Shown one piece after another: positions 1-9,839 of a stretch of DNA of 64,000 bases. The DNA comes from Isoetes taiwanensis (lineage: Eukaryota; Streptophyta; Lycopodiopsida; Isoetales; Isoetaceae), in NCBI GenBank assembly GCA_021234155.1, contig JAJEKV010000004.1, positions 25,211,662 through 25,275,661 of the forward strand. The letters are read 5' to 3'. Under the pieces are notes generated by a model. The model was given only the letters and a program-made list of their open reading frames with translations, was not told the DNA's origin and did not search any database. Position 1 is the stretch's first letter; each line of letters begins with the position of its first letter. A program made the position numbers and the translations under genes.

Positions 1-33
1 AAATAGAAATCGCTAAAATCTTACGTGCATCAT

Positions 34-1975
34 TCAAGCATCTATAAAATGGGAAGTATCTTGGTTAGTCTCTTGGTTAGCGTGTGGATACATCCTTGTG
101 GCAATTATCCAATGTGTGATGTTATTGGTCCAAACTCTATTCATATACCTCACAACCCTCTTCCACGTCTTGTACTTTTCCTTGAATTCTTCCAACAACT
201 TCTTGGCCTCTTTGGTGCATGCTTCCACATAATCACTAGTCCTTCTTGGGTCAATATCTACTTTAGTGTCATACATAATACGACCGAGGTCCTTAAACAT
301 TCCCCCCCTAACTTTCTTGTTCTTCACGTGTTTTAAAAGCAACTTCATCCAGTTTCTTCGAACATGCCAAATACACAAAACATCCTTCAAGGCATTGATC
401 TCAGCCTGTGCATCATCTACAATGAAGCATGCAGGTTCCCAAGTTGGGTCTTCCCTATGTATGCGGTTCTTCATTGCAATCAGCCAAGGATGGATGTCCT
501 CCTCGATGGCACTAGGGGATAGAACCCAAGCAACAGGGACACCATTTCCATGCGTGTCATAAACTAGCAAGGTATAAAGGCTGTAGCAGTGGTCATTGGT
601 CTTGAAGGTTGAATCCAAGGCTACAGCATTCCCCCTTCCATGCTCTAACAGGATCTTCATTTGGAACGGTGTGATGATGCCCAATGTGAAAGGGACTCCC
701 TCCTGATACATGAACACATATTCTGGATGTAAATCAACCCACATCCTAACACTTGTGGCCACATTCTTGTGCAGCATCCACGTGTCAGCAGCCAGCTTGC
801 GGGACAAATTATATAAATCATCCATGGCTAAGAATGCATCTCTGTTCTTGGGGGCATTGGGATCCATCCTCTTTTCTATCTCCCATTGTTCCTCGTGTTG
901 ATGAAAAACCTCTTGGGGAGTGTGGTTATGGAGCAACTGTTGGTAGGCCCAAGCCTTCTTACCCTTTGATAGCCATGGAGCTACATCATGCCTTGTTCTT
1001 GCACATTGGGGATCCTCAAATCCATGGCAGACTTTCTCTTCATTATCAATGTGCCTCATCTCATAGTATGTAATTTTACATATCTCAGGCCTCAAATACA
1101 ACTGCTTCACCTGAAAGTGGCACCTGCAACCTCGCCGAATACTCATTCCTCTTCTCTGTCTCCTTGAGTAGGAAGGATTCTTCTTCTTTTCTTCAGCAAT
1201 TAGAGCTCGGGTTGTTTTATCTTTCACCTCCCGAGAACGTTCACGATAATCTTCAGGGCCATAGCTGCACCAGTATCTACAATTGAGAAATAATTGTTCA
1301 GTTACAAACCTAAGGAATAAGTCTCAAGAATAAAGCGAAGTTACAGCTGAGAAATAACAGTTCCCGGTTCACTTCACTTGAAATTCAATGAATCCAAATG
1401 AAACTGAATGACAAATCAATTCACTTACTTGGTTATTTTAAGGTGGGCATTTTGGTCGACTCTTTTCTTGGCAGATCCCTCTTCTCTACCCCGAGATCCA
1501 CGCTTCCTGATGTTGGTGTTGCACCCTGGCAAATTCTGCTCCCCTTCCACGAAATCTTGCACCTTGTTTGTGGGGATATAGCATGCATGCACTGGAATGG
1601 TTTGGTGTCCAGGGTAGGTTACTTGCACAATAGAATGCTGCTCTATCTCCCATTGCAATTGCAGTCTCGAAAATACACCGATGGGGGGATCTTGAACCGG
1701 GAGATGCAAAAGAGTCTGGAAGACAAAAATTACTAAGTTACAAAGATTTGGCACACTGCTAAAACTAAACAAGCTCTATATAACCTTGCCTATTCTACCT
1801 CGATGCCATAATCCTCTGCCTCCATGCCTGGCCCGAACCCAGGCGTTCCAATGGATCTTTCGAACAGGGCCGCCGGACTGGTTTCTGTGGTAACAGCAAA
1901 GATCCCCAATTCCGTTTGAATTGGGCCGGAAACACCCCACCAACCTTGGGATGGAAATACCGCCACCACATTCAT
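34..1975 (-). CDS. MULE (Mutator-like) transposase, three exons, 3' end uncertain
   Basis: Seen: exons 1975-1799, 1715-1429 and 1276-34 join in frame through consensus sites (GAG|gtagaa, tccag|ACT, CCAA|gtaagtga, ttgtag|A). The product is about 567 aa. Exon 2 runs directly into a zinc-finger-like block at the start of exon 3 (ITKYWCSYGPEDYRE, then GCRCHF and VCHG). The transposase core follows: first acidic residue in VALDSTFKTND, second in FIVDDAQAE, then the C..H block CIWHVRRNW. Family knowledge: this is the DDE core of MULE/FAR1-like transposases, which cut and rejoin DNA at terminal inverted repeats. The third acidic residue and a SWIM finger are not seen. A TGA at 36-34 ends the frame just upstream of a donor-like CAC|gtaaga, so the true 3' exons probably lie left of the window or the gene is broken. 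The start ATG at 1975 is chosen because it precedes exon 1 and upstream codons do not look better. Confidence 0.72.
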
Positions 1976-2074
1976 TAAATGCACCTGTACAAACAAGTAC
2001 AGGGGACACTGCCACAGTTACAAGTAAAAAAAAGTGTCACGTCCAACTGTCCAACTGCCTTCAAAAACATCAGT

Positions 2075-2244
2075 GGTGTTTCTGGACAAAAAACCGCGCG
2101 GTTCAGTTGCGCGGTTGAAGATGGCTGGGATGCATGGATCCTCGGACGTCCTGGGCATCGATGCATCCATGGACCAGCGGATGGGCATGCATTGGGTGTT
2201 TCTGGACGTCCAGAAACACCAGAGGCAAATTGTCCAGAAACACC
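2075..2244. repeat. 13-mer inverted/direct repeat cluster with a 26-bp perfect palindrome
   Basis: The 13-mer GGTGTTTCTGGAC occurs at 2075-2087 and again at 2195-2207, where it is followed at once by its exact reverse complement (2208-2220), making a perfect 26-bp palindrome. A further reverse copy lies at 2232-2244. The cluster sits just upstream (minus-strand sense) of the first MULE gene, so it could be part of that element's end or a binding-site array. No protein-coding signal was recognised here. Confidence 0.75.
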
Positions 2245-2618
2245 AGATCCCGGACTCGATATACGGACACCCTATAGTCCTGCACTATGTTTCTTTGTGC
2301 AGCCCTGCGCTGGGTTAGGAAAGCAAAGCCAGTCATGAATCGCCTATAGCTGTAGCCATAGCTTGCTTGTAATTTAGAAAAATTGAGCATGTATAAGCTT
2401 TCTTTGCTTGCTTGCTTGCCCTGCCAGAGCCAAACAGAAGAACCTCGCCATCGCCATCGTTGGACCTTAGAAACGATATCGGCTCCCCAAAATACCATAT
2501 TGTAGCTTCAAGATTTTTGACCGGGCATTTCGGCATGGCTGGTAACCCGCTCTGGCTAATGCCGATCGTGAGACCCCACCGGTCCACGCCGATGGTTCTA
2601 AGTACTCCCTATTTGGGT

Positions 2619-3035
2619 TTGGCTCCCATGGAAACCCTTCCAATTTTCCATGGAAAATAGGAAGGGTGGAAACCCTTCCGGCTTTCATTAAAACCAGGAA
2701 GGGTTTCCATGGAAACCCTTCCTATTTTCCAAACATGGAAAATAGGAAGGGTTTCCATGGAAACCCTTCCTGATTTTAATGGAAAATTGGAAGGGTTTCC
2801 AATTTGAAAATCGGAAGGGTTTCCTCGGAAAATGGGAAGGGTTTCCATTTTTTTTTAAGGCGCACGCCGCCCAACACGGACGCCGCCCTTAATGGTGCAC
2901 GCTCATGCACGCTCATAAATATGCACGACAATCAAGAATTTAAATTTTAATTCAAATGGAAACCCTTCCTATTTTCCAAACCCATGGGAAAATAGGAAGG
3001 GTTTCTACAAATGGGGGAAAATAGGAAGGGTTTCC
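2619..3035. repeat. Foldback array of GGAAACCCTTCC / GGAAGGGTTTCC units
   Basis: About a dozen copies of GGAAACCCTTCC and its reverse complement alternate here, many joined as palindromes around CCATGG and separated by AT-rich ATTTTCC spacers. Adjacent copies can pair with each other, so the whole tract can fold back. The same motif recurs at 9430-9440 and as a hairpin at 9734-9823. It lies directly upstream of the decayed MULE gene at 3148, which suggests the arrays are the ends of one element. It is not the plant telomere repeat. Confidence 0.85.
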
Positions 3036-3058
3036 ACGTTTCATCAAAAAAAATTTAA

Positions 3059-3150
3059 GGGCTCTTCTTGCGCTTTGCTCTCCGCCATTGCATCTCAAAA
3101 TTTTTAAGGGCGCTTCTTGCGCTTTGCTCTCCGCCATTGCATCTCCTTAT
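3059..3150 (+). repeat. 49-bp tandem duplication before the second MULE gene
   Basis: The block beginning GGGCTCTTCTTGCGC at 3059 is repeated with one mismatch from 3108 (period 49). The second copy ends at the ATG at 3148. It may represent a duplicated promoter or leader segment of the transposase gene. Confidence 0.8.
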
Positions 3151-4972
3151 GGATCCGGAGCTTGACGCATTTGAAGAATGCGAGGAGGATGCTTCTACCA
3201 ATTCATCACTATATGATTCGGATGAAACTGTAAGTGATTTTGCTTTTGAAAATATTGACAATGCTGCAAGTTTTGAGGATTTACAAGATGAAGACAATGC
3301 AAGACCAAATGTGGAGTATGATCCCTTGGAAGAGGAACGTTACATTCAATGGTTTCCTCCTATTCCTGTTATCGCCTCTGCTGAGGGCTACATTTTTAAC
3401 GAAGCTTCATATTATCTGATGGTGCATTGTGTCCAAAATTCCGTCCATCCCTCTGTTCAAGATGTCCTTCAAGCAGATCCTAATTTTCCTGCGGGGTATG
3501 TTCGGCAAACACAAAAGCCACGAGATACACAAATCATAACGAGGTGGTCGAGCTTCCAGGAGAAGTTGCAAGTCCATACAGAATCTCGTCTTCTCCTGCG
3601 CTTGACCTTTGGCAAATGGCTCTACATCCCACCATCGTGGATGTGGAAGCAAATCATTTTCAGATCTCATGTCGAAGGTGGTCTACGCCACTAGCCTATA
3701 TGTCCTACCCTAGATAACATCAAGAAGGTATGGCAGATTGGAGCCAAGTTTCATGACATTCCAGAAGATTATGTGAGGCAATGCATAGAAGTATGTGGGT
3801 GCGCCCCCGTCCGACGGCTTCAGCCTACGAGGAGACAAGAGTTATTCAATTATGAGGAGATAGTGCCATATCACTCCTTGGAAAGTCGAGTGGAGCGATT
3901 ACAAATAGATCACGTGGTCGTTGATTCGGCGCCATACTAGGGATTGGATGAATGATATGATATGTGTTGATTACATCCGCCATCGAGGGGAAGTGCACGG
4001 AGGTGGTCCGTGTCGGGGAAGGCGGAACAAGAAGGAGTTTCAAGATAAGATGCGGGTTTCGTCTTCGCACAGTGATACCGAGCAATCCGAGTACAGATAG
4101 TTCTGCCACAATACACATTCGTGTTGGGCATGATGGACACAACCCGTGGTCTGAAGATGACGAAAGTGGTCCCGCCCTTGCATCCCGGGCCGCGAGGTGA
4201 CCGCCAACATCTTCTTTGGACACGAGAGATTTCCAAAGCCGGTGGAGTAATATGTTGGAGAGAGGAAAGGAGTTGTATCGCACCACCACACCAGTGGAGA
4301 GAGCCACTTATCGCTTCAAGGTGGCCCACGAGGACATATGGCACATTGGTTACCACTTACGTATAAAAGGTATGTACACTTATCCAATATGGAAGGAATG
4401 AAATAAGTTTTTTTTTGTTTTTTGGGTTACCACGCCTATTGTGTTGCAGGAGCATTACTCGGGCCAGATTGGGATGCCGTAGAGAGTGGGATGGATGCTT
4501 GGGTTAGATCAGGAAAGGTCATATACCACCAACCCTATGCACCCGACCATGATGACCCGACTAGGCGGCCTTGGATTGTTGTCATCCAGGACAAATGGAT
4601 GCTGGAACAAGCTATAAAGTACAGTTCAAATGGTGGTTGGACCATGGATTCCACGTTCAGAACTAACATGTATGGTTGTCCACTATATGCTGCACATGTC
4701 CCTAATCTCAATGGTATCGGCGTGCCTGTTTTCTATATGATGTGCACCATTGTCCCGGGGAGCACCATGAGAGATTGGCATTGGGAGTGGCCCTGCGTGC
4801 AGTTTTTGCCCGCATGGGTAGCGTTCGACCTAGGGCTATTACGATAGACCTCGATAATGCAGAACGAGCAGCGTTAGATGATGTCATTCTCGAGGACCCG
4901 CATTGCTGGCTAGGGGAGACACAGGTGAACCCTTTATGGGAGTTATTATGTAATGCATATCATATCGCGTAA
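3148..4972 (+). pseudogene. Decayed MULE transposase (second copy, different subfamily)
   Basis: An open frame from the ATG at 3148 (acidic N-terminus MDPELDAFEECEEDAS) runs to 3694. Coding-like segments then continue through several stops and frame changes. A segment ending HLRIK at 4369 joins across a good intron (4370-4449, AAAAG|gtatgt ... gttgcag) to GALLGPDWDAVESG. The core motifs are WTMDSTFRTNMYG near 4640-4670 and, after a frameshift near 4780, ITIDLDNAERAALDDVI near 4840-4885. These match the first two acidic positions of MULE transposases and resemble the motifs of the gene at 34-1975. The protein is broken at least three times and ends without a recognisable C-terminal region, so it is inactive. 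Confidence 0.7.
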
Positions 4973-6795
4973 TGTATTGTCTGCAGATCACATGTTCGAT
5001 TCTTGCGTGTTGGTTCCATACGAAACGGGCGTGTTATCTCCCTCGCAATCCGCCAGAACCAAGGTCGAGGCCTAAAGCCAGTATCTAGCCTCAACCAGAT
5101 GGGGGCCCGAGCTTCTCGCCCTCGCTCCGAAGCCCATCCTCTCAAAGGGACAAAGACCTGTGCTAGATAGAAAGTCCCGCGCACGTTCTGGTACATAATG
5201 CCATGACCGCCTGCGGTCCTATCAAATGTCCATGCCTCATGACTGATCTCTGCCCAATCCCGTGCCGATGGGGCATAAGGCGTGACAAGCCCATGTCTCC
5301 CCATGTGACCCTCCACACTAATGGGGCCCACTGCCACTGTCTCCTGGACACCTCTGACCTCTGCCTCTACATCCTGACCAGGCCTACCTGCCCCCTCGCC
5401 TCGCCTGCGCGGTGGCCTACCTCTACCTCTACCTCTACCTCTGCCTCTACCTCTGCCTCTCCCTCTGCCTGCCTCTACCTCTGCCTCGCCATCGTCGCCC
5501 TCGTGTCCATCCTGTACATCTCTGCGAAAGGGGCGTGTGAGCTCAATCGGGGTCTCTGCAGCTATCCTGCTCTGTGCCTCATGAAAGCTCGTCCGTAGAC
5601 CTATAAATGGCTCAAGGGTGTCGAGCCTGGAGGGCACTGGTACAGTAGAAGGACCTGGTGCATGGTCCAATGAAGTGGAGCTCGTCGAAGGTGATGGCTC
5701 ATGGAAAGAAGCCCATGCGCTCGCTAGGTCCGTGCACTTCCTTCAACAATCGACCAACGTCGCCCAAGGAAAGCGATGTCCGAGGTACAGAACAAGGTAG
5801 TGCATCGGGCAGTGACGGGGCATGGGAAAAGGAAGTGGGAGGAAGTGGAGGTACGTGGGGGGAAAGGGGAGTAAGTGTGCGAAAAGGAGGTGAGGCGGTA
5901 CACGTGACAGGCAAGGTGCTAACAGATGGTGGTGGCATTGGTGGGGAGGGGGGTGGTCCACATGGTAGGAAGGGGGATGGTCCACATGGCAACGTGAAGG
6001 GGGGTCGTGGCACGGATGCTACACTAGAAGAGTAGGGGCTGGAAAACAAGCGAGGAAAGAATGGTCGAGGCTTCGGAGATGGGAATGATGGTGGCACATA
6101 TGGGAGCGATGTGACAAGACCACACCGCATGGGGAGAGAACTAGGAGTATAGGAAAAAGAACGGGTGGTGGGAGAAAGAGGTGTAGCAGGCTGAGTGGTC
6201 AATGCTAGTGCATCATGGACCCTCCCCAGGCTGAGGTCCACATCGCAAGATGTGGATGGCATGAGTGACGTGCTAGAGGCAAAACAGCTGCTAGATGAAC
6301 CAGGCAACCCTAACTGGGCTGTCAAGTCTGCAGTAAACCCTAATCCATGCGCCTCAGCTACCTCTGCGACATCCTCCTTCCCTACCAACCCTGTGTCAGC
6401 TGCCTCATCCTCAATAGGGCGGTCTCTCTCCTCCTCAGCAATACCTCTGCCTCCACCCAACCTAACCTGTGTTTGTCGGAACCGGACCTCTCGGTTCTCA
6501 TCACGCAACCTAGTGAGCGCCTGCACTGTATCTGCCATCCAACGTGGTCCTCCCTGTGGGTATCTCGTAGCTAACTCCTCCTGTGAGAAGGACCTCTCAA
6601 TGACCTCCCACTCTACCACAACCCGTCTGTGGAGTCGGGCCGTAAAGTGTGTCTCCTGCTGGGACACTAGAAACTCTGCCCTGGCACATCTATCCTGACC
6701 ACGAAGCCAGCTCCTCTCCCTCTCTTTCTCTCGCGTGCTGCGTCATCCTCCTCGTCCCTCGGACGCACTCTGCGTGCACCAGCCGAGGCACCCAT
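4960..6795 (-). pseudogene. Unknown gene convergent with the second MULE; Pro-rich then Gly/Arg-rich; frameshifted
   Basis: Reading from the ATG at 6795, the frame begins MGASAGARRVRPRDEEDD. It must shift by one base near 6725 to continue as SWLRGQDRCARAEFLVSQQ and WEVIERSFSQEELATRYPQGG, a helical, coiled-coil-like region. A long Pro/Ser-rich stretch follows (6200-5790). A second frameshift near 5750 leads into a Gly-Arg tract of about (GR)8 and a tail ending at 4960. I do not recognise the family. Its position, tail to tail with the decayed MULE at 3148-4972 and inside the same repeat-bounded region, suggests an accessory gene of that element. Codon composition is much more GC-rich than in its surroundings. 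Confidence 0.45.
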
Positions 6796-7019
6796 GGTAC
6801 CTCCCCATGCCAGCTCATGTGGTGCTTCTTCGCGGCATCCATGCCTAAACCCCAACCACCCTGGTCCGGAGGAAGCGTGTGTGTGCACCCCTCGTGCTCA
6901 CAAAACCATCTATCCTGGGATCTCGTAGGAGCCCCAGGGATGGTGATCAGTAAACGACGTATTCTCCAATGCCCATGGAGGTCGTCCCTAAAGAATTCTA
7001 AATTCTAAGATCACACAAC

Positions 7020-8240
7020 TCTAAATCGATGAAAAAAAAATAAACTCGACTTAAGGGAATAACACTACGTTCCATCTACATCTAAAAGAACAAGATCTAA
7101 AATTAAAAGACAACCTATATTTGTGTCCATGACTAGATACTGAACAATAGAAACCTATGCTTATATTAGAGACTAACCCGTCGGGCGCAAACATCCTAAA
7201 CGACTGTGCAACGGGGGGCGCTGCACCCACTGCGTCCTGGCCTGCGCCTATACCCACCATATCTATTTTAAAACATTACAACAGAAGCGTAAGCATGTAA
7301 TCTACTAGAAACATGTAAAAAAATTACTAACAAAAAACACATAGCGATTATTGAGCAATCAATGACATGCAACAAAGAAGAGCATCCCGCCGAACAAATT
7401 CTAAATTCCAGGAGAATTGAATTCGCTAGTTCACGTTTGACTTATAACTATACACTACAATCTGTCAAGACAGAATCCATTTGGGTGGATATAGAGAACC
7501 CTTTCTTAGAACAACCTTAGGCTTTTCTTATTGCCACGACCATTTACATAAGCAAAAAGAAGAACTAGAGATGCAATGAAAGGAAAAAAATTGCACTTTG
7601 AGTGCTTTTATTTATAATATTTGTACACAATACATTTGGAGTTCTTGATTGGGTTAAAACCCAAGCGTTTCTAATATTCATCAAAAGAAATAAGAATGTC
7701 GTAGAGGATTCATGATCTGCCCAATTGATAAATGCGCTCCACCTTCAAGCATTCAAGATGAAAAGAATTCAAAAAATTTTCGTTGGAATTAAGCTATTCT
7801 TCAAGGAAATAGATGCAATTATTTACATGCATGCGCTAATTATTTGTATGCTGTAATGAACAAGATGGAGAAATTTTTCTAACCTTGTATTGTGCTCCAA
7901 GCTGTAGAGAAACACGGGCTCCCAAGAAGTTAAAAAGCCGCCTTAGGTATTGCAAAGGGTACCTGCTCCAAGCTCAATAAATTTAGAATCTATATGCCAT
8001 ATAAAATGCAAACAAAATAATTACCAATTGAAAGCAATACTGTGCAAAACCATGTGCATAAACAAAGCAGAAGAATATAACATACTGTCTCTTTTTATAA
8101 CAATAGAATAATTAAAGGAAGCAGCCAAAAGGAAGTAGGATTGAAATGTCCTCTTTGAATAGCACTAATTTGCAGGCCCCAAAAATCTTTGAGGGCTCTA
8201 AAGTTTATTATTCAAATCGGCACTTTCCCAGCAAATTCGG
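7020..8240. other. AT-rich stretch without recognised genes
   Basis: I see no coding segment, RNA gene or strong repeat here. It is AT-rich and lies between the unknown GC-rich gene and the glycosyltransferase relic, inside the repeat-bounded region 2.6-9.8 kb. Confidence 0.5.
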
Positions 8241-8382
8241 CCTATTTCTACATGAATTTGGCCGAGCCTAACTTGAGGAGGGCTGAGAAGGAACGGATGA
8301 AAGAAGGAGAGCTTGCTGATGAGGAAAATAAAAAAGCAAAGAAGCAATAAAGAAAAAGAAAGGTCATGAGGATGATGAGAAG

Positions 8383-8499
8383 AAGCCCTATATCAGTAAA
8401 ATTGCTAAGAAATCTCACCTTAAGCCCTATATCAGTAAAATTGCTAAGAAATCTCACCTTAAGCCCTATATCAGTAAAATTGCTGTCGAATTTGATAGC
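8383..8499. repeat. 39-bp tandem triplication inside the glycosyltransferase relic
   Basis: A 39-bp unit starting AAGCCCTATATCAGT occurs at 8383, 8422 and 8461. On the minus strand it encodes SNFTDIGLKVRFL repeated in frame, because 39 is a multiple of three. Two further partial copies in the opposite orientation lie near 8898-8925 and 8945-8975. Confidence 0.9.
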
Positions 8500-8903
8500 G
8501 TTAAACACATCCTGATCATGTTTATCCGGAAACTGAATTCTAGAATCAAGCCAATACTTATAAAATCTGATAGTCCTCTCATTTGAAAGAACACGAACAA
8601 AACCTCCATTGGCTATGTTATTTAATACCTCAGGATTTCCATTAAATTGATCAGATGCCATTTGCAAATCTCAATCCGTCCAAAAGTGCAGAAATGGGTC
8701 ACGAAGCCACAATTATCTGTATCTGTGAAAATAAAATTATATCCCAATTCTAAAACGAGCTTCAACAATTCAATTCGTCTCCACATCATGCTGAGATAAT
8801 CCGAGGTCATAAATTCCTTTTCTGCGGCAAAATCCAGGCCTGGTGTTTGAAGCAAAAAACAAAATTTATGAATAGATTTGCATCGCCCATATGCAGCAAT
8901 TTT
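8420..8903 (-). pseudogene. GT77-type nucleotide-diphospho-sugar transferase fragment, broken
   Basis: Minus-strand segments read IAAYGRCKSIHKFCFLLQ, then EKEFMTSDYLSMMWRRIELL and LGYNFIFTDTD (8900-8725). After a one-base frameshift they continue LWLRDPFLHFWTD, then a TGA stop, and LQMASDQFNGNPEVLNNIANGG to DKHDQDVFNAIKFD (8720-8490). Family knowledge: MMWRRI, FTDTD (DxD, metal/nucleotide-sugar binding), WLRDPF and HDQDVFN are the signature order of plant GT77-like transferases of Golgi type II membrane topology. The C-terminal part is scrambled by the 39-bp repeat, and upstream the frame runs into an inverted copy of the same repeat. The fragment lies between two sets of foldback repeats that could bound a MULE, so it may be captured host sequence. 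Confidence 0.75.
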
Positions 8904-8984
8904 ACTGATATAGGGCTTAAGGAGGATGATGAGAGGATTTCTTTATTGATATAGGGCTTAAGGTGAGATTTCTTAAGGTGATAA

Positions 8985-9208
8985 TGTGGAGTGGCAGATA
9001 CGATACATCCGCTTGCAAAATACTCAACAAATGTATTAAAGAGCAAAATGACTACGACGACTACTGAGATAGTTATGCTGAGTGTAGATGACGATGATGT
9101 AGTAGATTCTCCAAGGTCTGCATCTTTCAAAGAGAAAACTGGAAAATAAAGCGAGCAATCCAAATTTACCTGGCAATCGCTGCAGGGTTCTTTGTAATAC
9201 TTCGGCAA
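8985..9208 (-). other. Possible N-terminal exon with a membrane segment, unassigned
   Basis: An open minus-strand segment contains a strongly hydrophobic run (TLSITISVVVVVILLFNTF) that could be a signal anchor. It lies just upstream of the glycosyltransferase relic, whose family has an N-terminal membrane anchor, so it may be that gene's first exon. There is no clear splice link, because inverted repeat copies intervene. The assignment is tentative. Confidence 0.3.
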
Positions 9209-9733
9209 TAGAACACGAGGAGTAGAATCGGAGCAGTAGAATAAATTAGTGTATTACCAAGAGCTTGAATCGGTGCCGAAAATCTGAAAGCATGAAATGC
9301 AACCTGTAGGTAGAGCAGAAAAATTAGCTTACTTTAAGCCAGGTTCTTTGTAATACTTGGGCAATAGAACACGAGCAATAGAATCAGAGCAGTAGAATCG
9401 GCCTCACCAATTGTTTCCTAGCCCAACTCTGGAAGGGTTTCCATGGCAGCCGAGAAATTTTCCTACAGAGCGTAAGCACTTTTCCTAAAGAGAGCCTGAA
9501 CTCCTGCTCAATCTTTCTATAAAACTCTCAATCCGATCAATCGACTCAATCTCCATCAATCCGATCAAGCCGACTCAATCTCCATGCAAGGAAAGAAAAC
9601 GGATCCGCCGGAGGAAGAGGAAGAAAAAAAAAAGCTACTTTTCTTGAATAGGCTCTTATCAGAGCCGTAGAAATTTAATGTCAGCATTAATTAATGGTGT
9701 TTGTATCGAAATCCAAAATTATAATATTTTTAT

Positions 9734-9823
9734 GGAAACCCTTTCCGGGGTTCTAATTTGGAAACCCTTCCGGGTTTCGGAAATTCGGAAGGGTTTCCAT
9801 ATTAGAACCCCGGAAGGGTTTCC
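9734..9823. repeat. 90-bp near-perfect hairpin of the GGAAACCCTTCC family
   Basis: Two arms of about 38 bp (9734-9772 and 9785-9823) are reverse complements with two or three mismatches, separated by a short GGTTTCGGAAATT loop. Both contain GGAAACCCTTCC, the unit of the array at 2619-3035. Confidence 0.88.
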
Positions 9824-9839
9824 ACTAATTTATTTAATA

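Noticed and set aside
2619-3035. Interstitial telomere repeat
   Set aside because: The unit is GGAAGGGTTTCC, not TTTAGGG, and it alternates in orientation.
5203-6698. Several plus-strand frames rich in Ser/Thr/Cys
   Set aside because: They mirror the Gly/Arg- and Pro-rich minus-strand gene.
8383-8499. CRISPR-like array
   Set aside because: Three head-to-tail copies without spacers in a nuclear plant pseudogene.
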